Shown piece by piece: positions 25,901 to 38,513 of a stretch of DNA of 64,000 nucleotides; position 1 is the stretch's first letter; the number at the start of each line of letters is the position of its first letter. The notes under the pieces were generated by a model. It saw nothing but the letters and a program-made list of their open reading frames with translations, was not told the origin of the DNA and ran no database searches. The translations under genes were made by a program, and so were the position numbers. The stretch comes from Terana coerulea (Eukaryota; Basidiomycota; Agaricomycetes; Polyporales; Phanerochaetaceae), in NCBI GenBank assembly GCA_024811115.1, contig JAKOGH010000168.1:248001-312000 (forward strand). Direction: 5' to 3'.

Positions 25901-25946
25901 TGTCGGTGAACTTCAAGGTATCCACAAACAAATGAGCGAAACGTAA
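22904..25946 (+). CDS. MPS1: Mps1/TTK-family dual-specificity kinase
   Basis: Eight exons: 22904-23498, 23550-23812, 23862-24860, 24913-24986, 25038-25196, 25253-25634, 25688-25839, 25896-25946; about 891 residues. A long Ser/Pro-rich N-terminal region precedes the kinase domain (about 531-815): [18 protein letters not shown], catalytic loop HSDLKPANF (Ser in place of Arg of HRD), IDFGIAN, and [11 protein letters not shown], which is typical of Mps1. The family acts in the spindle assembly checkpoint and spindle pole duplication. Three one-base breaks in the N-terminal region are needed: a loss between 22904 and 22950, a gain near 23100-23115, and a loss between 23620 and 23700. With them all exon phases agree. 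The kinase domain itself is intact. Confidence 0.9.
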
Positions 25947-27417
25947 CCCTGCCGTTTCCCGCAAGACACCTGTATCATATCCTGCCGAGTCTCCGGCCAC
26001 TGGGAACCTGGCTTGACGCATCCGCCTCGGCCGCTCGCTCGCTAATGCGGGGCTGCGCCACGCACCCTTGGGATGCTCCCGACATCCCACAAGGACCAGA
26101 GCGAGCACAAAGGACAAAGAGACAATCATATGTACCTTACGCTGCATGACTCTCTGTAGACTGTGGTCCCTTTGGATCCTGCACACCCTCACTGTTGCCT
26201 ACACACCGCATTTGCATCTCTCTCATCACCATGCTATTTACCAAGTAGGCTTGTATGCTTTCTGCGCTTGCTGAGCCCGTTCTGTCCCGCCGTTCATTTG
26301 TGTACATAATTTGTTAGTCCTTACCTCGTTGAGCTATCTCTCTAGTCGTAATGCATCCGCATAGTACTGCCGTGCTCGACTATGGTTCTCGCCCCTTCAA
26401 TATCACTTGTACAAGTCTACCATACCTGATCCAATTAAAGTTTTCTCATGTATTCACGTACTGACCTAGACAATCATATTTGAAAACATGCACTTCAATC
26501 ACTCAATCAGCTGTCTTAAAGCTCTCCTTTACCTGACATAAACCAGGATGGCGGATGCTCGAGAATCGAAGTTGCAAAAAGTTGAAAAAACGAAGGTTAG
26601 CGTTGGGCGCCTCTTCGAGCTCATTCTCTTCCACGGACGTCCATATGCATGTCGTGGCAAGGCATGGTCACCCACATCCACTGCGATGCTTCCAGGGAGG
26701 GCCTCGAATGTATCTGAATTCCATACCCATTCTGCGCCATACTTTACGGGCAGGTGCATACACTGGACTTGGACGCTGAGAGTGGACACGGACGGTGGGA
26801 AACATACGAGCATCAAGCTCAAGAAGCAACAGTCGGCCTGTATGGAATGCTTGGGAGCCTCAGAGCATTGAATTGAGCAGGCGATCCCTCGTGTAAGGAA
26901 GCGGGTATCCGGCAAGGCATTACACAAGGCTCCGGTGAGTTCATTCCGAGGTGGTCGCCATAACCTTGATATCTGACGAGTTGAGTGCTGTTAGTAGGCT
27001 CGGCCCGTAGTTGCTGCTCTATCGGCTGCGACAAAAAATATTAGTGATGACGGGAATGCAGCGACCATTTTGACTGGCTGTACGTTTCGCTGTGTTCCAG
27101 AACTGTTCTTACCCCAAGCTGACCTATTAAGTGCTTCGCGGTTGAACGGACTAACAGACGAAGTCCTCTTCTCACGTCCACGGAGGCAGACGGGCAGGTT
27201 TCTCACCCTTCTTGAAGATGACAAGGTACAGATGACATAGTAGAGTTCACTATGACTCTGTTTCCATCCGGAAGTTATTGCGATGCTTTGGAGCACAAAA
27301 CGCTGTGCATAGAACGTGAAGCCTGCCACCGTCCGTCAAACTCAGCGCCGCACACCGGAGTCGAAGGTATATACGGTATAGACCCCTCTTCTCCACGTCA
27401 GTCTTCTCAATCCCACC
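25947..27417. other. 1.47 kb gap between MPS1 and the NRPS-like gene, no confident gene
   Basis: The first part is the MPS1 3' region; the last ~150 bp is the promoter of the NRPS-like gene. Open frames of 107 and 132 codons overlap on opposite strands at 26.5-26.9 kb, but neither shows a domain or a consistent splice model. Confidence 0.4.
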
Positions 27418-30400
27418 ATGAAGCATGCTCTCCCTCCCTTGGATGGCTCCCTCGTCACTTTCGTCGACTTCGCCTCGTTTCATGTCGCCCATAACCCAGA
27501 TACTCCATGGATGGTGTTTCCTGCGGAGAGCTCGCTGCAAGGATTTTCTGTAATCTCGTTCCAGGAGATGGTGGTCGCAGCCGACAACGTCGCACATATC
27601 ATGCGACCCAATCGGCATGGCGAGGAGGGCGAAGTAGTTGGTGTGCTGCTGAACTGCGACACGGTCCTGTACGTGGCTGTATTACTGGGTCTGCTTCGGG
27701 CTGGTATGATAGTGAGTACAAGCAGCTCCTTAGTGAGTATCGTGCTGACCGACATAGCCATATCCTATGTCTCCGAGAAACTCGTCCCAGGCTGTCGCCC
27801 ATATGTTACGAACAACATCTTGCCATCGTGTTGTTGCACAAGACTCGACCTTAACTTTGGTGAACGATGCTGAAGCTGAACTGTCTTCTGAATTCTTCAC
27901 TTTGCGGGTGGATAGCCTACCAGCTTTAGGCGAATTGTTTCCCAAGCTGGCAAACGGCTTGGAGTGTCGGCAGCACACAACACTCCCGTATCCTCCGAAA
28001 AAGGGCGCCATTGATGTTGACGACCTCGCTGTCTACATGCATTCATCCGGGTCCACGGGCCTTCCGAAGTCAATTAGCTTTTCGCACCGACGCCTATTCC
28101 ACGTCGCGAGACACAGTAAGTCGCGCTCGTGAATACCGGTACTAAAAGCGACAACTTATCGTCAACTACAGCCGCCGCGGGTAATTGTCGCCGAGAAATT
28201 CTATTTGGCGCAATGGGATTACCCACGTTTCACGCTATGGGGTTCTTCTTGCATCTGGGTTTCCCTTTGTGCAGCGCGCAGACTATTGCTGTCCACTCTC
28301 CACAGTACCCTGAGCCGCCCGTTGTTCCTCATCCCCAGAATGTCTTCGACGCGTGCAAGATCACAGGGTGTACGGCTCTAATTGCGCTACCTTCATTTGT
28401 CGAGGTAAGGTCCAACTACCGCATCATAAGACGTGGGCACTAACCCCGGCTCTCAGGCATGGTCGCATGCCGAGGAAAACTTTGAGTATTTACGGAGTTT
28501 AAGAGCTCTGGTACCGTGAATTCATCCCCCTACATCTTAAAGTGATCGCTGAAGCCAATTCCGCAGGTCTACGGAGGAGGCCCTTTGTCACTTGTGGTGG
28601 GCGAAAAGATGTCATCTGCCGGCGTCCCCCTTTGGTCTGCCTATGGTGGTACCGAATTCGGAGTCCCGACAAAGGCTTGGGACGAAATACCGGAAGATCA
28701 GCTCAAGTTCAACCCAGATTGGGCATGGATGCGGTTTACTGACTTCCTGGACGTGCGCATGGACCCACAAGGTGACGGCACGTACGAGCTAGTGGTATAT
28801 GTAAGAAGCCTTCGGCGGTGCTCAGGGTACTACTGACCGGTGTACGTAGGAAAATGACGCCCTACATCTTGGCGTTCATAATGTCCCTGGGGCGAAGGGA
28901 TACGCCACCTCCGATGTTTTCGAGCCTCATCCCACCAAGAAAGGTTTATGGAGAATGTATGTCAATGCCTACATGCTTCTTCCTTGACTCACGTCCCATC
29001 CAGCGTTGGACGCAAAGACGACGTCATTATCCTGAGCACAGGTACGTTTATTCAAGCTATCACAGGGGTATACAATGTATTTATGTCGTTCTTAGGCGAG
29101 AAAATAGTCCCGCTTCCTCAAGAAGGTCATATCCTGGCAAGCCCTCTGGTGTCGGGATGTTTGATGTTTGGGCGAGAGCGAGAGCAGGCCGGGATCTTGA
29201 TCGAGCCATCTCTTAAATACGTGCTTGACCCCGAGGATGACACTGCTTTGGCGAAATTCCGTAATTCAATATGGTGGGTGAGTCTACAACAGTGAGTATG
29301 CTTGTTGACATGTAATCTTCAGGCCGACCATAGAGGAAGCGAACGCTACTGCGCCCGGTTTTGCAAAGCTCTTCAAGGAAATGATCCTCGTCACGGATCC
29401 TGCGAAGCCTTTGCCACGCGCCCCGAAGGGCACCGTCATCCGAAAGCAAGCCCTAGTTATGTATGCCGATGCAATCGAGAATTTGTGCGTGTTCTACGTT
29501 CTCAGACGCTAATATTACCTAATGTGATGCTTCGCAAATAGGTACAAGAAGGTGGAAGAAAGCACTGACCTCAAGAGTATTGCTCCTCCTAGCAGCTGGA
29601 AGGCCGGAGATATCCACCCATGGTTGCTCGAGCAGGCCCAGTCGGTGACCGGTCGCGAGCACTTATCCGCAACAGTTGATTTGTTTAGGCAAGGCTTCGA
29701 CAGGCGAGTCAAAAACCATTTGCTCCGACACTCTCGTGCTGATATCCACTAGTCTGAGTGCAACTTTCTTCCGCAACCGCGTCATTGGCGCTCTACGCTT
29801 GTCTCAAAATACCGAGTTGCAACAAGCGGCCAAGAGCATACCTTCCAGCCTCGTCTTTGAACACCCAACGATCATGCAGCTTACAACGTATATCGCTCGG
29901 CTGCTCGATACTTCTCCTGAGGGAGCTCATCCTGAAGTCGCCCATCATGCGCGCGTGCGAGAGGTAGAAGAAATGGTTGCGAAGTACACCTCGGACTTGC
30001 CAACGACGAATGTCAAGAACTCCGGCTCAACTGCGTTGGCCCCTGCAGTCTTGTTGACCGGGTCAACTGGCAATATCGGAACGCATATTTTGGCATATCT
30101 ACTATCTGATAGCCGGGTTTCTCGAGTATATGCGCTAAATAGGCCATCTGCCAACCCGAAGGAACGACTCGTCGCAGCGTTCAGGGATCGCGATCTGCCC
30201 GTTGAACTTCTTGACGAGCCAAAGTTGATCTCGTTGGTCGGCGATGTAACGCATACGAGCTTTGGGCTGGAGGAGTGTTTGTACAACGAGGTACGTTAGG
30301 AAGTATCCTTAGAAGTCGTACAAGGCTTACATTCGAGAACAGCTACGGGGCTCCGTTACTCATTTCATCCACAACGCGTGGACCGTCAATTTCAATCTCG

Positions 30401-31386
30401 CGCTATCATCGTTCGAGGATCAGGTCGCTGGCGTACGGAAATTGGTTGATTTGTGCGCCTCTTCGGAACATGCCGTCAAGCTTTTGGTCACTTCCTCCGT
30501 CGGAATATTGGGTGGCTGGAATCCATCGAGTGGTCCTGTTCCTGAGTTGCCGCTTTCCGATCCTAGAATAGCTGCCACTAGTGGATATTCTGCTTCGAAG
30601 TATGTGGTTGAGAAGGTTAGTAGTAACCCTCTACGTACTTGGCATATGCTTACCTTCTAGCGGTTCTAGATACTGGAGAAAGCTGCAGGCCAAGGCATTG
30701 CGGCGACGGCCGTACGGATGGGGCAAGCTTGCGGACCTAGATCCACGGGCGCGTGGGGTACCAGCGAGTGGCTGCCCATCATGGTGAAGTCTAGCGTAGG
30801 GATCAAATGTCTACCGCAAATGTCTGGGGTGCGTTCAATCTCTGCCTGCTTGCTTATGATTTGTTGACGCTACTCAACACAGCCTGTGAAATGGGTTCCG
30901 CTGGACGCTATCGGCCAGGCATACCTTGACTGGATTCTCTCTCCAAACGACCTTCCACGGCTGGTCAATGTCGTTCACCCACGTCCGGCGTCGTGGCAAG
31001 TGGTCTTGGCGGGCCTGCGACGAGGCATTTCTGAAAACCTTCCTCTCATTCCGCCGGGTCGATGGTTGGCTAAACTAGAGGCGATCTCGCAGAATGCTAC
31101 TCGGCAAGACATGGAAAGTATTGTGAGTCGATTCCTCGCACTTCATCCTCCGCGTGCTCAAATGCCGTAGCCTGCCCTGAAGCTTCTCGACTTCTTCCGC
31201 GACTTGACCGACTCGACTCAGACCAAGTCTTCTGGTGATTTTGTGTCGGAAGGCGTGGATAATCTTGACTATGACACCGATGAGCTTCAACGCTCCAGTG
31301 CCACCATGCGCGAACTGCAACCGCTGTCGGAGGAGCATGCGAGGATGTGGGCAGAATATTGGAAGTCTCGAGGGTATATCGCTTGA
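27418..31386 (+). CDS. NRPS-like adenylate-forming reductase (A-T-R)
   Basis: Fifteen exons keep frame throughout, giving 1081 residues: 27418-27711, 27758-28115, 28172-28404, 28457-28510, 28567-28800, 28850-28956, 29004-29041, 29096-29273, 29323-29484, 29542-29703, 29753-30290, 30343-30615, 30670-30828, 30883-31122, 31171-31386. The adenylation domain (about 1-560) has HSSGSTGLPKSI, AYGGTEFG and GRKDDVIILSTG. A carrier domain follows with the phosphopantetheine serine in FDSLSA at about residue 607. The C-terminal thioester reductase domain (about 700-1081) has the nucleotide motif TGSTGNIG and the catalytic YSASK. The family activates an aryl, amino or fatty acid and reduces it to an aldehyde or alcohol. 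Substrate is not readable from sequence alone. A GC-AG intron (29704-29752) splits the carrier serine codon. Confidence 0.93.
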
Positions 31387-31545
31387 CGAAATCCTCTGAT
31401 AAGCATGCATATGTACCACAGGATTGAAACGGTGTAGAACGACCACATCCGTTAGAAATCAAATCCTAGAACCTACTGCATGAATAATCGATGTGGCCGT
31501 CGCATCTCCTACTTTCTGCTTGAACTATATGTAACTACCCATGAC

Positions 31546-33023
31546 TCAAATCCCGGTTCGTGGATAACTCAGGATCCTAACGCGACCTGCGCGGCTTAAA
31601 CCTGGCATGTCCTCTGCTATTCCGTTCGCCCTCGCGTCGTAAATGGCGCATTCGCACATGCGAAAACTGGATAGCTGTGGGATGAGTTTATCTAGCTCCG
31701 CGTAAAACGAGGTCACGGTGATATGCGTTCTTCGATCTTGGATATGACCATATATGGCCTTAAGCTTGAGAGCGTAGACATCCACGAGTACGTCGAGTCC
31801 ATCATGTTGCGTATCAAATATGGTTTGCCGTTGTGCGAATGTCAAGTGGACATTGCGCAACGAAGCCGGTCGAGCACCAGCGGGTGCAGGACATCCGAGT
31901 TTTAAGGATACTGCTCATGCGTGAGCCATTCTGGGGTGAAGTTGACAAAGCTGTCCACGCACCTTTGCTAGTGAGGTCGTCTGCATGGCAATGCATGCTG
32001 ACCTGATTCAACCCAACAAAGTATTGTTCAACTATTGCTTGCATTAAATGCACCATTATTGACGTATCCGCAAGGCTCATGATGGGACGGCGGTGGTATG
32101 AAGTTGGGGTGCCATTCACCCCTGCGTGCTGCCCGGGATGGTGCAATAAAGAGTAGCACAAGCAGACCCAAGTTAGGCGTATCTTCGTATTCCCTGAGGT
32201 GCAATGTGTTGAGATTCTTCGGCGTAAGGTTCCGGGGATCGAGAAGGTGTTGAGAGCCATCGTGCCACTGCACGCGCACCAGTTCCAGTATGCGCAGATT
32301 CGGCGGCGCAGCGACGACTTGTAGCAACTGGCGAAACGATGAAAATCTTCCGTGGTGTAGATTTAAGGTGCTGAGTGCCGTAAAGTTCTTTAGAGTTGCG
32401 GGAAGTATGTGAGAGACGTGCGGGACGACGCCAGCGCCCCATTGCCACTGCAGGAGCGGTTGAGTAGGCGACGTGCTGTACGTTATTTCCTTCAGATGAA
32501 GCACCTCCTGCGCAAATCGAGACAACAGGACCGATTCCAAGGAAAGGGACCGAATCGATTGGAACGGATAGCTACGCGAGGTCGATGTGGCAGGGCTGTT
32601 CAAGTTGACAACCCATAAGCTGTGAACGTATGCTGTTGGCGAGATTTCATGCAGGCCTGCTGCTAACCGTATGTCGTCTAATGTCTGACCTCGACTGAGA
32701 ACCACTTTGCGAAATAGCCAAGATCGGCAGATCTGGTTCCAGAAGCGGCACACCAAGGCCGCCCGGCGCAAGTTTCGTTTGTACTCGATCAGGTCGCCGA
32801 GAGTATGGGGTTCTTGTGGCTCTCGGAGCAGATATTGAAGAACGGTGTGTACAAGTTCAGGCGGTAAAGTCTGTGCACCCTCATGAACCTGCGACGACTG
32901 CCAAGCGTAGGGCAGGTAGTATCGTTCAATATCGAAGGCGAATGGCTGCTGTCCAAAGTTGGCGCGTACCACCCATGAATAGGAACTAGCAGACAGTGTG
33001 ATCTGAGGCCACATTGACCTCAT
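31546..33023 (-). CDS. F-box protein
   Basis: Three exons, 33023-32168, 32121-31963 and 31910-31546, keep frame and give 459 residues. An F-box core (LPPELVHTVLQYLL, about residue 54, then RRAALVCRFWNQICRSWLFRKV) is followed by leucine-rich repeats of irregular length, for example LSTLNLHHGRF and LRILELVRVQW. Such proteins recruit substrates to SCF ubiquitin ligases; agaricomycetes have large, fast-evolving sets, so the target cannot be guessed. The gene is convergent with the NRPS-like reductase (159 nt between stops). Confidence 0.85.
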
Positions 33024-34140
33024 CGCAAGTCCGGTAGAGACTAAAAATCTAGAATCTTCTCTGTGATGAGCTACATCTCTGACACGCTGGCGAGAGATAG
33101 ATAGCTCACTGAGGATAGAACCATTTTGTGTGAAGAATATATATCCTTGATTTGCGATGAAACCACATCCGACAGTGTCACCATCTATGACATCAAAGTC
33201 AGATGAGATGCAGTGGTTCTGGCGAGGAAGGGTTTACGGTTGTAAGGTGACTCTGCCATTTGTTCGGCGCAGGAAGCGCTACCAATGCTATGGCGCGTTA
33301 CAGCCCCACAACTTGCGTAGGCATAGTCGGTAGCGGGTGTAGGTCCCTGCACACTCGCGTGCATTCTAGTGGTGCATAAGTCATGCAGCTTAATCTGCTT
33401 GCGCAGATCTACGCACCCAATCTTCAAAATCCTGACTAAACTCAGCAACGTTTATAACTGGTGAATGAATTCACATTTGCGTACTGTTCTCTTGGTATAG
33501 TACCATGAACGTGTATCTCATAGTAGCAGAGGCTTTCCAGGGCGTTCGTGTTATGCTCCGCGCGAGTGTCGACGGTTTGAGCTCCTGTAGGAACCCGTGA
33601 TGAATCTGTTATGTATGTAAGCTCTTTCCCCTGCTCTCATAACAAGTGCTCGCCTACCTATGCCCACTCCCAGCCCATCAGTAGACAGCGCGATACCCAC
33701 CACCTTGCTCCCGGTCATCCCAGCGGTTATTTGTCCATCGAGCACTAAGACCGCTCAGTCGGAATGTCATGTCTTGTCGTGAGCGCATGTACATGTCTTC
33801 CTGCAGAGAAATGGAGGCTCAGAGACTACGGAAAAATCTTGCGTCAACGTAGTCTTGACAAGGACATCAGAGCAGGTGCGGGCCCACGCTCGAGTATACC
33901 CGGCAATGATCATTGATGTCCACTGGATTCGACGGGCTCAACACGTGATGGTAATCCCATCTCATCCACAGTGCGTGGCTTTGAAACCATCATTCGTTCA
34001 TCGCCCTACAGCACCAAGTGTGTTTGAACCAAACTCTGTTGAACAGAACTGAGACTGGAGTGCAAGGTGTCCACTATTATTCCTATTCGTGGTTGGCATA
34101 TTCCAGCGCTTCTCAACCCTCTAGCCAAGCGGTCTCGGAC
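33024..34140. other. Gene-poor region upstream of the F-box gene
   Basis: It includes the F-box promoter. Only short, unsupported open frames occur. Its distal end borders the S28 remnant; the missing 3' exons of that remnant should lie here but I could not recognise them. Confidence 0.4.
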
Positions 34141-34450
34141 CGTAGTGAGTCGGTGGTGAAGTTCTGCACTGGAATGGATTTGCCTAGGGGATCATTGATA
34201 GAGATGTACGGTCATTCTTGCACGTCCAGGACCACGCACCGTGGTATCTGCGCCACACTAAGTCACGATAATTATGAAGGGTAACGTATGCGTACCTATG
34301 CTCCATAACCACGCCATTAATGTCACCGGCCGCCTCGCCACGGGTATTCGCAGTGCCTGTATCCAGAAACGGCCGCCTCGCCACACCTCTGAATTCCCCT
34401 GTGTCCACAACAATAACTGGCGCACCGGAACGAAGCTTGTAGCTTTCGGA
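34141..34450 (-). pseudogene. Remnant of a second S28 serine peptidase
   Basis: Three exon-like pieces align with the intact S28 gene at 1.4 kb. The first (about 34450-34296) reads SYKLRSGAPVIVVD, FLDTGTAN and GVVMEHR, matching HYKPRPGAPVIVID, FLDTGIAD and GIVLEHR. The second is an 8-nt microexon at 34247-34240 completing RYHG (RYYG in the intact gene). The third (34183-34141) encodes KSIPVQNFTTDSLR and has exactly the 43 nt of its counterpart. Exons for the signal peptide and for the catalytic Ser, Asp and His were not found, so the copy is probably a truncated relic of a duplication. It still keeps open frame and splice signals where seen, so loss may be recent. Confidence 0.75.
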
Positions 34451-35126
34451 AGAGTCATTCGAGAGAGACTTGGCCTGTGCCGCTATGCAGCTGACCCAAA
34501 TGGTTCTGCACTGCGAGCTTTGAGAGCCCGTGAAGGTTGACTGTCTGAGAGGTGAGCAAGCTTACAAAGCTTTCGGAGGATGCGACAGCATGAAGTCCAG
34601 TCACGGTCAGGGTTATCAGGAGTGTTCAGCGCGAGCATAGTAAGACCTGCTGCAAGAGATGGCCAGGAGAAATCAAAGACAAAACGTAAGTGTCCGAGCG
34701 TGGAGCTGTGTTATCCATTGCGCAGCAATGATGGTTGTGGGTGAAGGTAAGCACGCCGGACGCTGCAGTTCATGGTCGGTACGACGGGAGGCGGATCAAC
34801 GACTGGTGATGGCGCATCGCACATAACAGCCAATCACAGGCCATGGCCCGAGCTCGAAGGTGAACCAAGGTTCTCTGAGATATGATCAAACGACCAACGT
34901 TGACCAACGCTCGGCTAAGTTCTGCGCATACAAGCAGCACAACATTCACGCGCGAGTAGAAAGCTATTCGTAGCTTGCTCAACTATGTGAAGAAATACAA
35001 TATTCACAGCGAGAATAAACAATCAAAACACTTTGTCTGAGCCAAACTGTCCATTCGCAAAACATGTGAGATGCAAGAGTGCGGAAAGCTTTGATAAGTA
35101 CAAGAATAAGTCACAGTCCGTCTATA
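34451..35126. other. Gap upstream of the S28 remnant, no gene seen
   Basis: The stretch would have held the 5' part of the S28 copy but no signal-peptide exon is recognisable. The right end is the 3' flank of the Cep57-like gene. Confidence 0.4.
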
Positions 35127-38100
35127 CTAGACCACAGTTGGGTGTTTATGAATACCGTGGTAGCGACTTGACGCTGCGGTTGATGTAGGAGGGGGCGCGG
35201 TAGGTTTGTCGCCAAAGGTGAGTAGGTCGTACAGTGAGGCAATCTGGTCACCCTGAGCAGAAGTAGTCAGCAAGGAATTGCTCGTGATATACATTCGAGA
35301 GCCCACCTTTTGTTCTAGGATATCAATGACTTCTCGTAAGTGCTCGGCGAGAACGTTCCTCTTCGCAATATTCGAGATGGGGTCAATGACCTTGTACTGG
35401 TCAGCAAGCTCGACGTAGATGCTGCATCGAAGTGATCAGAAAAAGGCAAAAATAAAATAAAGACAAGTGCTTACGCCTTATAATGCGTGAAATCATCCTC
35501 CAACTCACGGAGCACTCTTGTCAGAACAGTTTGAGGAGGAGTCTTGTCTCCGTCCACATGCTGCTCACGCTCCTTGCCCTTCGACGTCTTTCTCGCACGT
35601 CCTTCATCCGAGCCCTCGACGAACCCTTCATCCTCATCAGCATGTGCGCCTAGATGCCGGCTCTCCCACCGCCCCGTATTCCACGACGCCGTCCGACGGG
35701 AGCCGCGCCTTGCGTTCAGACGACGATTGCACACCGTGCACGTGTCGGCGTTGTGGTCTGGTGCAGAGAAGAACAGATTTTCGAGGTACTCTCCGCGGAT
35801 TTGTGGGAACGGCGGTTCGCCTTGCGACGAAGGACCTGGCTTCGAGGAGCCGGTTGTGTGCCTGGAAGGCACCTCCGACGACTTCTTGGTTTGGCCAACT
35901 GGACGTTCGACACGGCTGAACGACGCCGAAGGTATCGGTGCTTCAGGTCTCCTGACAGATGATGATGCTGTACGGTACTCTCTCGCGATACTCCTGACAG
36001 AAGTATCGGACGCCTTGCTTCGCGGGCGGGAAACCGAGGCGTCGCTCTCCTCATCGGAGCCGGCGCTGTCTGTGTGATACCCCCGGCTACGTGCTTGGAT
36101 GGGATGAATAGATATCTGTGAAGGCTCGAAAGCAGCGGAGTTCATCGATGCTGAACCGGAACGTTCAGCTTCCCGTTCTGAAGCCTCCTCGGAAATGCGG
36201 GTGACATCGGCGGGGTCGACAAAGGGGCGTGTGCTGTTGTCAGCGACTTGTGGCGTAGACCCGAGCGTCGCCTGGTCGGTACGCATCGTCCGGTCTATTG
36301 TGCGTGGGCGGCGCTCAGGAGAAGGCTTGGGCGATGGTGTCGAATGTCCACTTGACGATGCGCCGTCGGACTCCTCGTCGCTGGCATCCTCCACGGTCGC
36401 TTGGTAACGAGCATCGATGCGTGGAATATGAGAGACGTCCGCCTCTCCGGCCGAATGGGAAGCTGAGCGTTCGTGTGAGCGGGAATGCTCTAGCGACTGT
36501 TCCCGCACTTCCCGCCTTTCCTTCAAGCCTTCCTCGACCACGCCACGCAGCACTTCGACTTCTCCGGCAAGGCGTTCCACTTCCTGTCGAAGTGTGTTGA
36601 TGTCATGGCTCTTCTCCTTCAGTGCTCGTACGTCGGAATCACGTAGAGTGCGAAGCTCCTGAAGCAGACGGGAGTGATCAGAGAGCTCGGCTGTCAACCG
36701 AGTGAGGTGAGAGCGTAGTGTAGAGATAAGAGACTCGAGTGCTGTGAATTGTAATCAGCGAGTCGTCTAAGCGTTCAGTTCGCCACGGACCTTTTTTCTC
36801 CTCGACAGCCTCCTTGTACCTCTGGATGTCGTCTTCGTCTTCAGAAACATCGGCAACCTGAGTCCCTTTGGCTCTGCTCGAACGGCCAACTCTTTCTGGC
36901 TTGGTATCTCTGCTGAACGACTCCCGCTCGAGCACCCTCGTCCTCTCCTTGGCCACCTCTTTCTTACATTCCTCAAGCTCCAACTCAAGCTCGCGAACTC
37001 TCCTACGCGAGATGCTGTTCTCTGCCTCGAGGTGGGCGAGCTTAGACTGCACTACGTTTAAGGTTGTCGCCAGTCGAACTGCGTGTTACCCTGTGAGCTG
37101 GATCTCACGTCTCAAGAACACAGACTTACCATCTATATCCCGGTCTTCTTTCGCGTCGTACGCCATGTACTCCAATCCAAGCTTGCCAGGGGAAGCAATC
37201 GCACTTGTTAATCCCGTTACGTCCGGTAAATACACCTTCCCATTTCTGAACGGCGTTCTTTGCCCCGCTGACCTGGGTGCTTGTAGTGTTGCCTCTTGAA
37301 CGTCTCGGACGATGCTCTTGACCGGCCTTGCGTTTTTGGATTTTCGCTCTCGGATGGTGCTCTGAGCGACAACCGGAACCTCTCTCACGGCACCTTCACG
37401 ACTTTGCTCCAGCTCAATATCCCGAGCAAGCCCGCGGGCCATCCTAGTGAACCTGGACGTGTTCTCTGCGTTGGGTGGGGTCGGAGGAAGGACGTTCACT
37501 TCGGGCTGTGCGTAGGAAAGCGATTGTTGTGCATAAGAAGGGGAAGTGTTTGCTTTGCTGCGCGACTTCGGAGTCGGTGCGTCGTCTTCATCGTCACTCT
37601 GAGCGGTGGCAGCACGCGTGCGTGTTGCCGACGACTTCGGCGGTTGGGGATGCCGAGAAGACATTGTGCGACCTTTCGTCGGATGAGAGACGTGCGCCGG
37701 AGATTGCGGCTTTCGCGGTCGCTTTGGTGAGAACGCCACCTGTATGAGTGCATCCGATAGTTTCGGTCTGGGAGACAGGGGTGTATTTGGGCGGGATGAA
37801 CTTGAGCTGCTACTGGACGAACGGAGGCTTGCCACGGGAATAGGGGCTCGAACATTTTGCAGAACGCGGTCGAGATCAGCACTGTTATCGACAACAAGGG
37901 GGTCGAATTCCATTGTCACAGATGCCTAGAAGAAGAAAAGGGTGTGAGGAGGGAAGTAAGCAAAGCTAAGAGCTTTGTGGAGCGTTCCCATGTCGCCCAA
38001 AAAATAGCGGAAGGCAGAACGCACAAGATATCTTGATCTTGTGGAATCACCGTCGAGGCCGGGTATGCGTGTACCAAAGCCCGCTATGATGCCAGTGAGA

Positions 38101-38513
38101 GGCCGTTCAGGGTCGTACTCTGCACCGCTCATGCTGATGTCTCTCCGTACACCTCTTCCTCCGAGACCAGCGCTGAGCGTCAGCGCACTCGCGTGATGTG
38201 CGGCCGTCGACACCGTCCTTCCACCGTATGGGCTTACACCGTTCTCGTCGTCGTTCGCACGATACGACCAAGCCTGGTAGTGACTCTCGTCGGGGTCGAA
38301 GTGATCCCTCGACATCTGCTCGAACGACGCAAAGCCCGAGAACGGCCCTGGGCCGGGGTTGTGTCTGGGGTACTCCACGTCGGAATCTTCGGGGGCTGAC
38401 GAGAGGTGGAGGGAAAGGTCAGTGTGTAGGAGGTTCTGCTCCAGTTGAATGCGATGTTGCTCGAGTTCGTCTCCGTGAATGCTGAAGTCGACAGAACCCG
38501 AACGGGCAGACAT
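35127..38513 (-). CDS. Cep57-domain spindle pole body/microtubule protein (Ppc89-like)
   Basis: Six exons, 38513-38025, 37925-37130, 37078-36791, 36741-35475, 35421-35307 and 35252-35127, keep frame and give 1026 residues. The C-terminus (TVLTRVLRELEDDFTHYK, ELADQYK, RNVLAEHLREVIDILEQKGD, SLYDLL) matches the Cep57 microtubule-binding domain. A coiled coil (about residues 430-600, HLEAENSISRRRVRELELE onward) precedes a Ser-rich disordered region with a CTVCNRR element. The N-terminal ~260 residues are polar and low complexity. By family, it probably anchors spindle-pole components. No frame break was found over 3.1 kb of coding sequence. Confidence 0.85.

Noticed and set aside
26529..26927. 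132-codon minus-strand and 107-codon plus-strand frames
   Set aside because: They overlap on opposite strands, show no domain, and lack splice partners; left as unannotated.
1..31386. A secondary-metabolite cluster joining the Diels-Alderase-like, hydrolase and NRPS-like genes
   Set aside because: They are separated by 20 kb of housekeeping genes and no transporter, regulator or oxidase accompanies them.
35518..36077. Plus-strand open frames of 102-177 codons
   Set aside because: They are antisense shadows of the Ser-rich exon of the Cep57-like gene.
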